A stretch of DNA of 64,000 bases from Rhododendron vialii (GCF_030253575.1 NC_080566.1:12541501-12605500); one strand, 5' to 3'. Counted from the stretch's first letter, positions 53,909 to 64,000 are shown. Program-made: numbers and translations. The notes: a model not told the origin generated them from the sequence alone.

Positions 53909-55192
53909 TCATGCCGGAGAATCAAATTGTAAAGGAGACACAAACGAAGAATTCCCTAAACCATTGTGCACAAAACCGTAGTTCCGAAGCACCTGATTAT
54001 CCGCGAAATTCAACGCCCTCTCCATCCCGTTCCAGCAACTCTCGGACCCGTAACTCGGGTCGTGGTGCCCGCTACACGGCTGACACCCCGTAAAATGCGT
54101 AATAAACGGCCGCCTCCACCCACCATTCCCGTCCCGAGTTCCCTTCAAATAAACCTCCCTCATCTCCCCATACCACCCGCTCACCGCCTCCCCCCGCCGC
54201 CTCCTCAACCCACTAGCCGCCGCCTCCACCGCCCTATACCTCTCCTCAATTCTCTCAAACCCATCAACTATTCCCACCCAGTACCCAGAAAAACTGTACC
54301 CATTCTCTATATAAACCTTTTCCCCCCATTTCTCCTTCTCTTTCAACATCAAGTAAACCAAAGCCGATTGCTCGTCACCGGGGAATTCTTTATCCGTCAG
54401 AGTACCCCTTATGATTTCCTTCAGTTCATCGTGATTCGGATTCGCGGGGCCCAGCGACGCCCAAGTTTCGATGAAATCAATCGACCATTGACAGTTTCTG
54501 ATCAAGAAGATTCCTGTGTTCAGACCCAACCAGCTTCTCTTCTCGTAAATCATGTCTTCCCATCCGTTGACGACGAAGTTGTGATTTCCGTACTTTTCAA
54601 AGGGTAACTTGAACTCCATGTCCGTCACGACGGCGTCGGAGTCGAGCCACAATACCCACTCGGCCTCCGGGTGGGCCACCATCGCCGCCTTCACCGGCGG
54701 CAGCTTCGCCCACACCGACTTCATCTCCCGGTGGAGGAAAGCGTTGTTGTAGAAGATGTCGTGGCCCTGGATTCTGCAGTAGTCGACCTTGTTCTTGAAC
54801 AGCCGCAGCAGGAGGAGGTCCCCGACCGGGTTCTCGCACGGCGGCGGCTGCGAGCCCGTCACGACGACGACGCGGTTCATGAGTACTCCCGTTGCAGCGG
54901 CGGCGAAGGAGGGGTGGTGATGGAGCCACTGTTGTCTCTTCTCGTCCCAGTTTTTTAACGGGGACCCAATGGAGTAGCTGAGTGAAGGGTCATCGTAGAA
55001 TGTTGTATCCCGCGACTCGGTGGTGGTGGTGTTAGCGCAACCGCTTGTGGCGGTGGGACTGGAGGGTGCTGGGTTAATGAAAGACCATAAGGCAGAAAGG
55101 ATTAGAAGAGAAGCAACTGCGGCTGCAATGAAGGGAGACTTGTCTCTGAGAAATAGAAATGGTTTGGTGGGGATGGTGGTGGTTTTGGCCAT
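53909..55192 (-). CDS. GT34 galactomannan galactosyltransferase-like enzyme, copy 4
   Basis: A 427-residue, single-exon GT34 enzyme. The N-terminus (MAKTTTIPTKPFLFLRDKSP) differs entirely from copies 1-3. The signal anchor spans about residues 21-39, followed by a short Thr/Ser-rich stem. The catalytic domain starts near FYDDPSLSYSIG (65-76) and has NRVVVVTGSQPPPCENPVGD, the DSD metal site in LWLDSDAVVTD (184-186), NTGIFLIRNCQWS, DEQSALVYLM, HFTGCQPCSG (366-375) and LNFADNQVLRNYGF. An Arg-rich patch LRRRRGEAVSG (329-339) lies in the helical segment. Its catalytic part is the donor type for copy 3, and the coding DNA is GC-richer than its surroundings. Predicted Golgi type II alpha-1,6-galactosyltransferase acting on a mannan or glucomannan; acceptor specificity is inferred from the family. 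Confidence 0.93.
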   Translation of the reverse strand: MAKTTTIPTKPFLFLRDKSPFIAAAVASLLILSALWSFINPAPSSPTATSGCANTTTTESRDTTFYDDPSLSYSIGSPLKNWDEKRQQWLHHHPSFAAAATGVLMNRVVVVTGSQPPPCENPVGDLLLLRLFKNKVDYCRIQGHDIFYNNAFLHREMKSVWAKLPPVKAAMVAHPEAEWVLWLDSDAVVTDMEFKLPFEKYGNHNFVVNGWEDMIYEKRSWLGLNTGIFLIRNCQWSIDFIETWASLGPANPNHDELKEIIRGTLTDKEFPGDEQSALVYLMLKEKEKWGEKVYIENGYSFSGYWVGIVDGFERIEERYRAVEAAASGLRRRRGEAVSGWYGEMREVYLKGTRDGNGGWRRPFITHFTGCQPCSGHHDPSYGSESCWNGMERALNFADNQVLRNYGFVHNGLGNSSFVSPLQFDSPA

Positions 55193-55600
55193 GGGTGCCG
55201 ATGGGGTAATGGGGAGAGTGAGACTGAGTGGGAGACCCCCCTGCTATTGGAGTAAACTCTACTTTTGAGCCTGTGATTATGGGGAACTTTTTTTCTCAAA
55301 AGAACACAAGACTGCAGCGTGAGAAATGACTTTGGCCTTGTTGCTTTGGTAATTTTTGGTATTTCAGTTTTGACGGTGGATAAAAAGAGAAATAAGATAA
55401 TAATTTGAGAGAAGAATAATGAGAAGAGAGATAGAAATAAATGATATTAATAATTGGAGATATATGGTAATGATTGAAAAAAAAAAGATATAAGATAATG
55501 ATTGAAAAATAAAGTTAAAACAAAGTAAAGTATGAAAACGAATCAAGGCCTTTGGCACTGCAATTCTTTTTACTATAATTCTTCTGCAAACCCAATCACT
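55193..55600. promoter_or_regulatory. 5' flank of GT34 copy 4
   Basis: Upstream of copy 4 on the minus strand. It does not resemble the flank shared by copies 1-3. After about 130 bp of mixed sequence it becomes strongly AT-rich (55380-55560). No core promoter element was assigned with confidence. Confidence 0.4.
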
Positions 55601-55603
55601 TTT

Positions 55604-55766
55604 CTTTTTTTTTATAACGTAGAGTGTTTTCAGACCAATTTATGCGCATCACAGGATTAAATCTTTACGGCCCCCACCAGCGTAAGCCTATGGGGTGGCC
55701 CTTAGGACTCGAACCGGAGACTTGGGGGAACATACTCCTGACCTTAACCAACTGAGATAACCCCTC
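55604..55766 (-). mobile_element. tRNA-derived SINE
   Basis: On the minus strand the head contains TATCTCAGTTGG (A-box-like, 55748-55759) and GGTTCGAGTCC (exact B-box form, 55705-55715) at tRNA-like spacing, which are RNA polymerase III promoter elements. A tRNA-unrelated body follows, and then an A-rich tail (about 55604-55615, read as T on the plus strand). The length of about 165 bp suits plant SINEs. It cannot fold as a normal tRNA because no acceptor stem pairs. DNA at 55767-56270 has nothing recognisable. Confidence 0.7.
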
Positions 55767-56399
55767 GATAGTCCATTAACACTTACACGAACATATCCGT
55801 GTTCACATGGGAACTCACACACCACACATTTAGAGGTGTTTTCATAATTAATCAGACTTGAAAGTTCAACTTCGTGTGTTTTTGTTTGTACCCAAATGTG
55901 GCACTAAATTATGGGCCGCCGTGTGTGGGTAATTTTTAGTCGAGACCCAAGGAGGTGCACGGAAATTCCTCCATTTGTTGGTCACTTTTAAGTATTTTTG
56001 ATGAAGTGGGCTCGGTGCGGCGTCGGGAATTCAGTCGGGAATCCCCGGTTGGGATTCTCAGACTTTCTGTATAAATCACTCCATCAAAAAAGGTCAAACA
56101 AAATTTTGAATGACAAAAATGACCATAACGCTTCCTATTCTTCAATCTTTAAGATGAGAAAACTTGGCGCCAGTTTTGGAGGGAAATCTAATTAGTTGAC
56201 CAAATGACTCTTCATATGGAAACTTGTCGCCAGTTTCTTAGTTTCATTTCCATAAGAGAAACAAATGCCTTAATTGGTGGAGCATTGTTCCTCTGACCAG
56301 CTGTTTCAAACGGGAAAAAAAACATACATATCCATGTTGTTACAAATCAAGCTCGTTGCATTCTTTTTTCGAAGGCCAATACAAAGGTATAAATTTTTT

Positions 56400-56560
56400 C
56401 TTATGTTCATCTTCTTTTTCTTTTATTTTGAGTTATTCGGAAAGACTTGTAGATTGTGCAAGGGTATCGGACACAATTTTACTATGTGTCCGAGAAGGAA
56501 AACATCGTCACTGGTTCACAAAAGAAGAAGAAAACCATTTCGAGCTACATAGGATTGAAT
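56400..56560 (+). pseudogene. Possible CCHC zinc-knuckle fragment
   Basis: The reading CRLCKGIGHNFTMCPRRK (about 56449-56502) fits the C-x2-C-x4-H-x4-C zinc knuckle found in gag-like, FAR1-related and MULE-related proteins. It lies in a 92-codon open frame without other recognisable domains, surrounded by AT-rich DNA. Probably a small remnant of a transposon or transposon-derived gene. The region 56560-57450 has no supported gene; complementary AT-rich arms around 56940-57170 suggest a small foldback. Confidence 0.3.
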
Positions 56561-57452
56561 CCTATATTTTGTGTGAAATATTAGAAATTAGAATTTTGGT
56601 CAATTTGTTTTTTTTTTGTTATCTCATCCGAGTTTTAAATGGTTTTTATACAATTGTAATTTTTATTTTTGTTGTACGGTTGAATCCCACGGCATTTGCC
56701 GTCAAGCGTTGATCGGAAAGTAATGCTTTGTGAATACCCATGAACACAACTCATGAATTTAGATATATTTATTACACCTAAAGTATTGCCTGAGAGCACT
56801 TATTAGCTGAACCGTTATTTAATTAATGGCCCCATTATCCTATTTTCTCCATGGTTTAAGGTGGTAAACCCATGTGGCTTATTTTTTTGTTTTTACTCAA
56901 AAAAATTCGCATTTGTTAGTTTTTCGTCAATTTTTTGGGGATTATTTCTTCATCATAACGAAAGGGATCTAAAAAGTAAAAAATTAAGCTCGAAATCTAA
57001 TTTTTTTGAATAAAGACAAAAATATGCCGATAAGCCAATTTTTTGGTCTTTATTCAAAAAAAATTTGATTTCGATCGTAATTTTTTACTTTTTAGATTCT
57101 TCTTGTCATGAAGAAACAATAATTTTCAAAAAATTGGCAAAAAACTAACAAATGCGAAAAAAATTTGAATAAAAACAAAAAAATAAACCACTTTGCTTAT
57201 TTAACCGAACGGCCCGTGACTCCACGACTAGAAGTAACTGCCAAAAGCCACCAACGGGAAAAGTGTACGTGGACATGGGACACATGGCAGCACCTTGGAT
57301 GAGCATGAAGCACAATTCTGGGGTTTTATAAAAGAGAAAGAGAAAACATTCTTTTTGGAGTCGGAGGAGGAAGAGGGGGTTTTCGGCCATCCCGTGGGCC
57401 TCTTTCGTGATTCATTTTTGGGTAATTAGAACCTTTTATTATATAGGATCCG

Positions 57453-57669
57453 TAAAATAATGTATTCAAGCGAAAAATCAGCTTGTCCAAACATCAATAA
57501 GTATGTCAAAAGTTGAGTTTAAGACGAAAAAATGGACGACCGTGGACAGTTTAACTTAGAAAACAGTCGACAGATTCATGCTATCCATATTTCTGTCTAA
57601 AACTCAACATTTGACACACTTATCGATGTCCAAACATGCTAATTTTTTGCGTTGATACATTATTTTGTA
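57453..57669. mobile_element. Foldback MITE with about 78 bp arms
   Basis: The left arm (taaaataatgtattcaagcg onward) and the right arm are inverted complements for about 78 bp. Shared words are ttgtccaaacatc, ataagt(a/g)tgtcaaa and gttgag. About 60 bp separate the arms. No clear target duplication. DNA at 57670-57860 has a run of G residues at about 57826-57837 and no gene. Confidence 0.7.
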
Positions 57670-58076
57670 TGCCCTGCAAGATGCACGGTTCGAATTACCA
57701 AAAAAAATGTGCGGTGGGGGCCCACATTGAGGGCGGCAAAAAACCCCATTGCCTGCTGGCGTCGAACAGAATTCATTCTCAAAGAGAAAAGGAGAAGGCA
57801 AAACAGAGAAAGAAGAAACGGGACGGGGGGGGGGGGGTGAGAGAAGGAAAATTGTTGGGGGGTGGGGGAAATATTTGAGAAAAGGTGTAGCACAATTGTA
57901 GAGAGAGAAGTGAGCTAGGATTGTCAGAAAAGGTGTAGCACAATTGTAGAGAGAGAAGTGAGCTAGGATTGTCAGATCCCGTTTGATAAGCTACGTACAT
58001 ATTTAGAGGCCCTTTAACTTGGCAAATGCACTTTTGAGTTGGATTAAGAGGGAAGCTTCTTTTGATGTTTCTGTTA

Positions 58077-58735
58077 AGTTATCTATAGTAGTATAATTAA
58101 AAGTCAATTATTTTTAAAATTAAAATATTAGTGCAAAAGATGGCTTACAATGGTATAATCAAACTTAGCAACATTTTTAAAAATAATCAAATTTTGGATT
58201 TTGGATAATCAAAATTAGCAATTTTTTTCAATAATTAAAATTTGTGAACTCCACTCCACATAAGTTAACTAGTTCCAAAATTTGTATACACGCGTGTTTC
58301 AATTGATATTTTTTTCTTCTCTTCTTCGCCTACTTTATATCTTCTTCACTTCACCTACAAACTATTTCTCTTTCTTTCTCTCAAAAAGTGAAGCTCATAT
58401 TTCTCGATCATCTATAATTCAACCCATCATCGTCGGATTAAGGTATTTCACTCTTCTTTTTCGTTTCTATTTTTTTCCCCAAAAAAAATTTATAATAGAA
58501 AGGAAGAAAGTCACTGATTTTTTCCCAAAATTAAGAGAGGGAATCGATATATTTTTGTAAAAAAAAAAAACGTAAATGGAGAGAAGCGAATGACAAGAAA
58601 CAGAGGGAGAGAGTGAGTGAGTGAAATTGTAGTGGACCCTTATTTTGGTTATGGACTAAAAGTGATTATTGTGAAGCTCAACATTGTTAAGTTTAGCAAC
58701 CTCTTAAGTGAATAATCAAAAGCTCATGTAGAGAG
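58077..58735. mobile_element. Tourist-like MITE, array copy 1 (right end lost)
   Basis: Left end aagttatctatagtagtata, a mutated form of the 58887 copy; TTA precedes it. The interior matches 3761-4559 (ctatttctctttctttctct, caacccatcatcgtcggatt). The right terminus is missing after aataatcaaaagctcatg. Confidence 0.7.
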
Positions 58736-58886
58736 AAAAGAATGAGCACAATTGTAGAGAGAGAAGTGAGCTAAGATTGTCAGATCTACTTTGATAAGTT
58801 ACGTAGATCTTTAGAGGGCCCTTTAACTTGGCAACGGTACTTTTCGAGTTTGGTTCAGAGGGAAGCTTCCTTTGATGTTTCTATTA

Positions 58887-59572
58887 GGCCATCCATAGTG
58901 GTATAATCAAAAGCCAATTATTTTTAAAGTTAACAATGTTAGTACAAAAGATGACTCACAATAGTATAATCAAACTTAGCAACATCCTTAGAAATAATCA
59001 AATTTTGAGTTTTGGATAACCAAAACTAGCAACTTTTTTCAGTAATTAAAATTTGTAGACTCCACACCACATAAGTTAACTAGTTCCAAAATTTGTATAC
59101 ACGCGTGTTTCAATTGATATTTGTTTCTACACTTTTTCGCCTACTCTATACCTTCTTCACTTCACCCATAAACTATTTCTCTTTCTTTCCCTCAAAAAGT
59201 GAAGCTCATATTTTTCGATCATCTATAATTCAACCCATCATCGCCGGATTAGGGTATTTCACTCTTCTTTCCCGTTTCTATTTTTTTTTCCCAAAAAAAA
59301 TGCATAATAGAAGGGAAGAAAGTTACCGATTTTTTTCCAAAATTAAGAGAGAGAATCGATATATTTTTGTCAAAAAAAAAACGTAAATGGAGAGAAGTGA
59401 ATGACAGAAAACAGAGGGAGAGAGGGAGTGAGAGTGAAATTGTAGTGGACCATTATTTTGGTTATAGACTAGAAGTGATTATTGTGAAGCTCAACATTGT
59501 TAAGCTTAACAACCTCTTAAGTGAATAATCAAAAGCTGATGTGTCAACTTTTGGTTATCCTTTTTTGATTAT
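58887..59572. mobile_element. Tourist-like MITE, array copy 2 (right end lost)
   Basis: Left end GGCCATCCATAGTGGTATAA preceded by TTA. The interior aligns with 58077-58735 and 3761-4559. The right end stops at ttttttgattat, where the other copy has the terminal inverted repeat, and joins directly to the next array unit. The missing terminus marks the duplication joint. Confidence 0.72.
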
Positions 59573-60929
59573 GGGGGGAATATTGGAGAAAAGAATGAGC
59601 ACAATTGTAGAGAGAGAAGTGAGCTAAGATTGTCAGATCTACTTTGATAAGCTACGTAGATCTTTAGAGGCCCCTTTAACTTGGCAACGGGACTTTTCAA
59701 GTTGGGTTCAGAGGAAAGCTTCCTTTGATGTTTCTGTTATGCAGTAATTAATAATACCATTTTCGATTGGAAAAAAAAAGTGAGCTAGGATTGTCAGATC
59801 TACTTTGATAAGCTACGTATATTGAAGTATTTGTCTCGTGCCTACTGTAATTAACGAAGGAGTGAATATTGACCAGTGTCGAATGGAGATAACAACTCCC
59901 TGCCTTCTTCCGTTAAAATAGGGCTCAATGAGGCAATCTAAAGTCATTCCAAGGACGAAAAAACACTATACTCTTTTTCCGTCGTCAAGATTTTTTCCAC
60001 TGAATTTTTTTTTACAAGGTTTTGAATAAGGCATATCATCTTAGGGGGAATGTTATGAATAACTTATGGATAATCAAGTTGGAAGACTTTGAAGACAAGA
60101 TGTGGTTGGCCAGGGGCGGACCGAGTAAGGGGCACATAGGTTCACGTGCCCCCACCCCACCCCATCCTTTTTTTTAATTTATAGTTTATTTTTATGCAAA
60201 AATGAGTTTTTTTCGAAAAAAAATGAGTGGGAAAACAAGAAACCCACACAGAAAACTCGACGGGGAGAACTCGCACGACGCATGATTTACTTTGTCGTTG
60301 CCAGTTGCTCGTCTCAATGGTCATTGCCCATCACCTCACCGTTTTTCTCACCAAAAATCAATTAAATTTGGGACTATACGCCAAAAGTAACATTTTATTG
60401 AAAAGACTTTTAATTTGGGGCTACATAATTTAGAACTTTTTATTCTTTAAGGTTCGTAATATATGTCTTGATTGTTTAGAAAAATTAGGCCTTCATTTCT
60501 TTACTTTGTTTTTACCCAATGAATGAAATTTGCAATTCAATTTTCCATAGTTTGTGCATTTGAGCTTAATTTCGATTTTCGCTTAAGGGCCCGTTTGGAT
60601 GCGGGGGAAAAATTGGGGGTATTAGTTAATAAGAGGGGATAAGATAGTATGGGGTATTAGTTAACAAGGGATGACCCACATTGATGTGATGTTTATGGAG
60701 GGGGGATTAAATAGTAGGTTGTTTGGATGAGATACTAGAGAAGAGGGATTAAGCTGTCAAATGACATTTTTGCCTTTGTGCAGTTCCTAAATTAATTATG
60801 TATTACGTTTTATATGTAATTGCAAATTTAATTATTCTTTCACAATTTAAGTCGTAATATTTATTTCTATTAACAAATTAACGAATTTCATATTATTATT
60901 AAACATTTTTTTATAAAATTTGGTTTTAA

Positions 60930-61213
60930 AAAAAAAATTAAGTGTTCCAAATTTCAATCCGTTTGAACCGGTGGAAAGATTTTAGTTTTCTGATCATTTT
61001 ATCCTAAATAATCACAATTAAATTTTGACTCTAAGGCTCTCGTTGATTAACCCTAAGAAAGTCATAGAATCAAATATCTCTTAGAGCTAATCAATGAGAG
61101 TCATAGAGTCAAAATTTAATTATGACCATTTAGGATAAAATGATTAGAAAACTAAAATCTTTCCACCGGTTCAAACGGATTGAAATTTGAAATACTTAAT
61201 TTTTTAACCATAT
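60930..61213. repeat. Large palindrome (hairpin) 1
   Basis: The arms begin aattaagtgttccaaatttc and pair with the complement at about 61080-61213 over about 135 nt with few mismatches. Landmarks are gtttgaaccggtggaaagat on the left and atctttccaccggttcaaac on the right. Transcription would give a long near-perfect hairpin. Confidence 0.8.
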
Positions 61214-61239
61214 TTTTTAATATATAAACTGTCTAAAAA

Positions 61240-61520
61240 GATTAAAAAATTAAGTGTTCCAAATTTCAATCTGTTTGAACCGGTGCGAAAATCTTAATTT
61301 TCTGATCATTTTATCCTAAGTGGTCATAGTTAAATTTTAACTCTAGGGCTCTCGTTGATTAGCCCTAAGAAAGTTGTTGAATCAAATATCTCTTAGGGTT
61401 AATTAACGAATGTCCTAGAGTCAAAATTTAATTATGATCATTTAGGATAAAATGATCAGAAAACTAAGATCTTCGCACCGGTTTAAACGGATTAAAATTT
61501 GGAACACTTATTTTTTAACC
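61240..61520. repeat. Large palindrome (hairpin) 2
   Basis: A second, diverged copy of the preceding palindrome in direct tandem. Landmarks are gtttgaaccggtgcgaaaat and atcttcgcaccggtttaaac. The arms pair over about 135 nt. Confidence 0.8.
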
Positions 61521-61963
61521 TCTTTACGCCGTCTATATATTAAAAAATATAATTAAAAAATTAAGTACTCCAAATAAAGAGTCTTAGGATATTTTTGAAT
61601 GGAAAGTATGATTTTGGGTAGAATGGAGAGTAAAAGTTGGTTAAATGGTGAATGGAGAAAGGGGATAACGAGGGGTATTTTCGTCCACAAAACACCCTCC
61701 ACAACCTGATTATTTTTAGGGACCCCAGGAGGAGCCCAAATATAATACCTGATAAACCGGAGAAGAGGGGAAAACGTGGAGCGGGTAAAAAGTTATCAGG
61801 GAATTAATTTGGATACCAAACGGGGGGAAAAGGGATGGGGCCCTCCCATATACCCCTTCTTATTTTTCCCCACCCTTTTTGGCTCCATCCAAGCAGGCTC
61901 TAAGATTGTTAGTATAATGTGCCCCCACATGAGGTAAATCTTAGGTCCGCCACTGTGGTTCGC

Positions 61964-63111
61964 ATAGTGTTAGCATAGTGTTTATATTAAACACATTATT
62001 TTGTCTATATAAGAATCATTTGGATTGTAAGAAATTACGCAGGCAATTGAGCACGGAGAAATGCTGCCTCCTGGGGGGGAGAGGTGCTCTTCCTTCCCTC
62101 CTCCCCGGGCTTCCCTCTTCCTCACTTCCCTCTTCGCTCTCTACCTTTCCCTCCTCCCTCAGATCGTTGTCCCATTGTCCCTTTGTTTTCTCTCTGCCTC
62201 GTTTCCTCCGCCCTCCCTGGTGTGGGAGGGTGTGGCGGTTCTTTCCGCCTCCGGTCGAAGGGTCCTTGGTCCCTCCGGGAGCCTAGCGGTGTTGGGTGGT
62301 TCGATGTGCTTTCGAAGGTGCACAGGTGGCAGTGGCGGCGATCTAGTGGTGGTTGTGGTTTTGGTGGTGGGTGGTGGTGTGGCGGTGTTGGGGGATGTTC
62401 TCTGTTTTCTTTAACTTTTGTTTTGCAGGTTTCTCTTATTTCAAAAAACAATCGATAAAGTTGCGGTGTTGATCGGCGATTGCTGTTTTCGGTGGTGATG
62501 AGGTGGATGTGGCTCCCATGGCTGTTCTGCTCAGGTCGCTTTATGTGCCGAAGTACGGTCGATGGCCATTCCAAGTGCTCAGTCGAGTGAGGGGTCAGCA
62601 GCTCGTCGCTTATGGGTCTATTGTTGCTGGTTGAGATCGTTATTCCTGGGATCTGTGCTGGGGCTTGATGTGGTGGTGGTGGGTTCCTCTCTACCTTGGT
62701 TGCTTTGGTGTTCATTTCCGTAGGCTTGTCTCCACTGCCGATCTCTACATCTAGGAGAGGTTGGTCGGCTTAATGGTGAGGTTGGGTGATAGGCGCATGA
62801 TATCATGGATATGAGCGCCTAAGTAGGGTGAATTAGCGCTTTAGAGGTGCATTTTATTCCATTTACTACTTGATGCCGTGCTTTTCCGTGTTTTGTGTTT
62901 TTGGTTATTTTTGTAGGCAATAAGGCGGATTTAGTACAAAGGTTGGAATGCGTTGCCCTGAGGTCGGCTTGAACGTCGCCAGGGAGTCAAAGCGAAGGCG
63001 TATGTCGTCGGGTGACGTCATTGAAACATGGGGTGGCCAAATTCCATGCAAAGCTCTTGAGTTGACCACTAAGACAAGCGGTATCGATACTGCTGATGCA
63101 TGTATCGATAC
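61964..63111. other. Unassigned segment with C/T-rich then G/T-rich stretch
   Basis: At 62060-62220 the plus strand is very C/T-rich, and at 62280-62400 it is GGTGG-rich. Open frames over 100 codons in three overlapping frames there reflect composition and show no conserved domain. The stretch 62815-62960 (agcgctttagaggtgcattt) resembles non-coding parts of plant Gypsy elements. Two TATCGATA palindromes lie at about 63082 and 63103. No gene is supported. Confidence 0.4.
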
Positions 63112-64000
63112 TGTTAGAAATAATTGATTTTGATTATATTTTTGGCATAATTGATTTCTTAAAAAGCATTGTTAAAATTGCAGTTATTAAAATCTCTATT
63201 GACTTGAACAAACCAATATACATGATCAATTTGTGTACAAATATTTTCTAGGAAAGGAAAGTCCCCTGGCTCGTACTTGTCTTTAGCATGACAAATAAAG
63301 GAACCCTTTATTAAATCTTGGCCCACTTATTTAATGACTTTGGTCCTTACTGGTTTTGGCTATTTATAGGCATCCTATTTTGTCAAATAAAAGAAAAAGT
63401 TAGAAGACTTAGAAACTCTCTTTTGCAAAGTAGAGACAAGTGGACAACCAGTAGTTTCTGCAGTTTTGGTTCAGTTCACCATTGTTGACTTTGGAGTTGT
63501 GCATTTAAGCCTCAAGATCGTTGCAGATCAAAATTTTCCGAAGATTTCGGCAGTTTTGGTTCAGTTCACCATTGTTGACTTTGGAGTTGTGCATTTAAGC
63601 CTCAAGATCGTTGCAGATCAAAATTTTCCGAAGATTTCGGCTCAACGTTCATAAGGTGCATTTAATGAAGATCAATTGTTGTAGAAAAAAAGATTTAGAC
63701 TCAACGGAAAGAACACAACGTTCATATTTTCTTCCTTATAAAAGAAAGGCTTCTGCACCAGAAAAAAACAACAAAAAAAGCTTCATCAGAGAAAATACTT
63801 AGAGCAATCTTCTCATACACTTCATTTTTTTTTAATTACTTTGAGAGATTTGTGAGCAAAATTGTTATATCTACTCTTTGAGGATTGTTGTAATTGTGAG
63901 CTACAAATTCTATTATCTTTTGAGCGATCAAGTGTTTGAGAAATCAAACACTGGTTCTGTAATTCCAAAAACAGGGGTTTTTGTTTTTGGTTGGAAGGGG
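63112..64000 (+). mobile_element. Probable Copia-type LTR, cut by the window end
   Basis: It begins TGTTAGAAATAATTG. A TATA-like ggctatttataggcatcc (about 63358) is followed by a leader, and the later part has the repetitive tttgagag and caagtgtttgag-type phrases of Copia LTRs. The right end is outside the window. A 90 bp segment is exactly duplicated in tandem (63461-63550 and 63551-63640). Small open frames here are not genes. Confidence 0.55.
63461..63640. repeat. Exact 90 bp tandem duplication inside an LTR
   Basis: Two adjacent copies, each starting cagttttggttcagttcacc and ending aagatttcgg, appear identical by eye. It lies just downstream of the predicted LTR transcription start. Confidence 0.9.

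Larger units (their letters stand above)
57863..59750. repeat. Tandem array of about 840 bp units, each with a Tourist-like MITE
   Basis: Unit 1 (about 57863-58735) and unit 2 (about 58736-59575) each contain a leader (cacaattgtagagagagaag, gagctaagattgtcagatct-like DNA, aagcttcctttgatgtttct) followed by a Tourist-like MITE. A third leader without MITE follows (59576-59750). A 48 bp unit is additionally doubled at 57879-57926 and 57927-57974. The duplication clearly happened after the MITE inserted. Open frames at 58282 and 59093 are paired translations of the same MITE region, not genes. DNA at 59751-60102 is mostly unassigned, with a short leader echo near 59780. Confidence 0.8.
60587..61900. 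mobile_element. PIF/Harbinger-like element with GGGCCCGTTTGGATG ends
   Basis: The left end GGGCCCGTTTGGATG and the complement of the right end (GAGCCTGCTTGGATG) are flanked by TAA (60584-60586, 61901-61903). The outer parts are rich in ggggtat and ccccttc-type complementary stretches. The middle holds two consecutive large palindromes (60930-61213 and 61240-61520). Non-coding. Confidence 0.72.
60111..61955. mobile_element. hAT-type non-autonomous element hosting nested elements
   Basis: Left end CAGGGGCGGACCGAGTAAGG and the complement of the right end (CAGTGGCGGACCTAAGATTT), flanked by TGGTTGGC (60103-60110) and TGGTTCGC (61956-61963), an 8 bp duplication with one mismatch. Both ends carry gtgcccccac close inside. 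Most of the body is the Tourist-like element at 60587-61900. No transposase reading frame was found. Confidence 0.8.

Noticed and set aside
55660-55766. A tRNA gene on the minus strand
   Set aside because: A-box and B-box are present, but no acceptor stem or anticodon arm pairs properly and an A tail follows, so a SINE is the better reading.
58282-59386. Two similar proteins of 92 and 97 codons
   Set aside because: They are translations of the same region of a tandemly duplicated MITE and contain no conserved domain.
62061-62458. Several overlapping open frames over 100 codons
   Set aside because: All three forward frames and one reverse frame are open because of C/T-rich and GGT-rich composition; the translations are low-complexity with no conserved motif.

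Overview
This window is nuclear DNA of a flowering plant, most likely a eudicot. It holds intron-less Golgi glycosyltransferase genes in a sea of plant transposons: Ty3/Gypsy- and Copia-type LTRs, L1 LINEs, CACTA, hAT, Mutator, Stowaway and Tourist elements, and a probable Helitron. Ericales is only a guess. Nothing prokaryotic, organellar or viral was seen.

The genes. Four intact single-exon genes, all on the minus strand, encode family GT34 enzymes of the galactomannan galactosyltransferase type (GMGT / MUCI10-like). They lie at 5602-6942, 10750-12102, 14502-15854 and 53909-55192. Copies 1 and 2 are close paralogues. Copy 4 is a second type. Copy 3 is a chimera: its membrane anchor, stem and upstream flank come from the copy 1/2 type, and its catalytic domain and 3' flank come from the copy 4 type. 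Flanking DNA is duplicated with the genes: an upstream block near 7.9, 12.4 and 18.0/21.4 kb, and a downstream block near 5.3, 8.7 and 9.8 kb. The 8.7 kb block has no gene and may mark a lost copy. The only other gene-like sequence is a truncated histone H4 at 50.07 kb.

1-5.3 kb: a Stowaway MITE, the end of a CACTA element, a foldback element and a solo LTR containing a Tourist MITE. 5.3-22 kb: the GT34 cluster, broken up by MITEs, solo LTRs, a Mutator-type foldback element and a 5'-inverted L1. 22.4-30.4 kb: a non-autonomous Gypsy-like element whose left LTR holds a solo LTR, which itself holds a hAT element. 31.3-32.3 kb: a hAT element with a nested Tourist-like MITE.

32.5-51.3 kb: a candidate Helitron that carries the H4 fragment. 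It was invaded by a full-length L1 (32724-49702), which was then hit by a very young 8.7 kb non-autonomous LTR element (33900-42607) and by a solo LTR (43702-45783). 52-57.7 kb: MITEs, GT34 copy 4 and a tRNA-derived SINE. 57.9-59.8 kb: a tandem array of about 840 bp units. 60.1-62.0 kb: a hAT element holding a Tourist-like element that contains two large hairpins. 63.1 kb to the end: a probable Copia-type LTR cut by the window edge.

Function. The four enzymes are predicted type II Golgi membrane proteins adding alpha-1,6-galactose to a mannan or glucomannan backbone in wall, seed or mucilage polysaccharide synthesis. The cluster looks like local duplication with domain exchange; nearly all intervening DNA is transposon. 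Boundaries, target-site duplications and homologies were read by eye.
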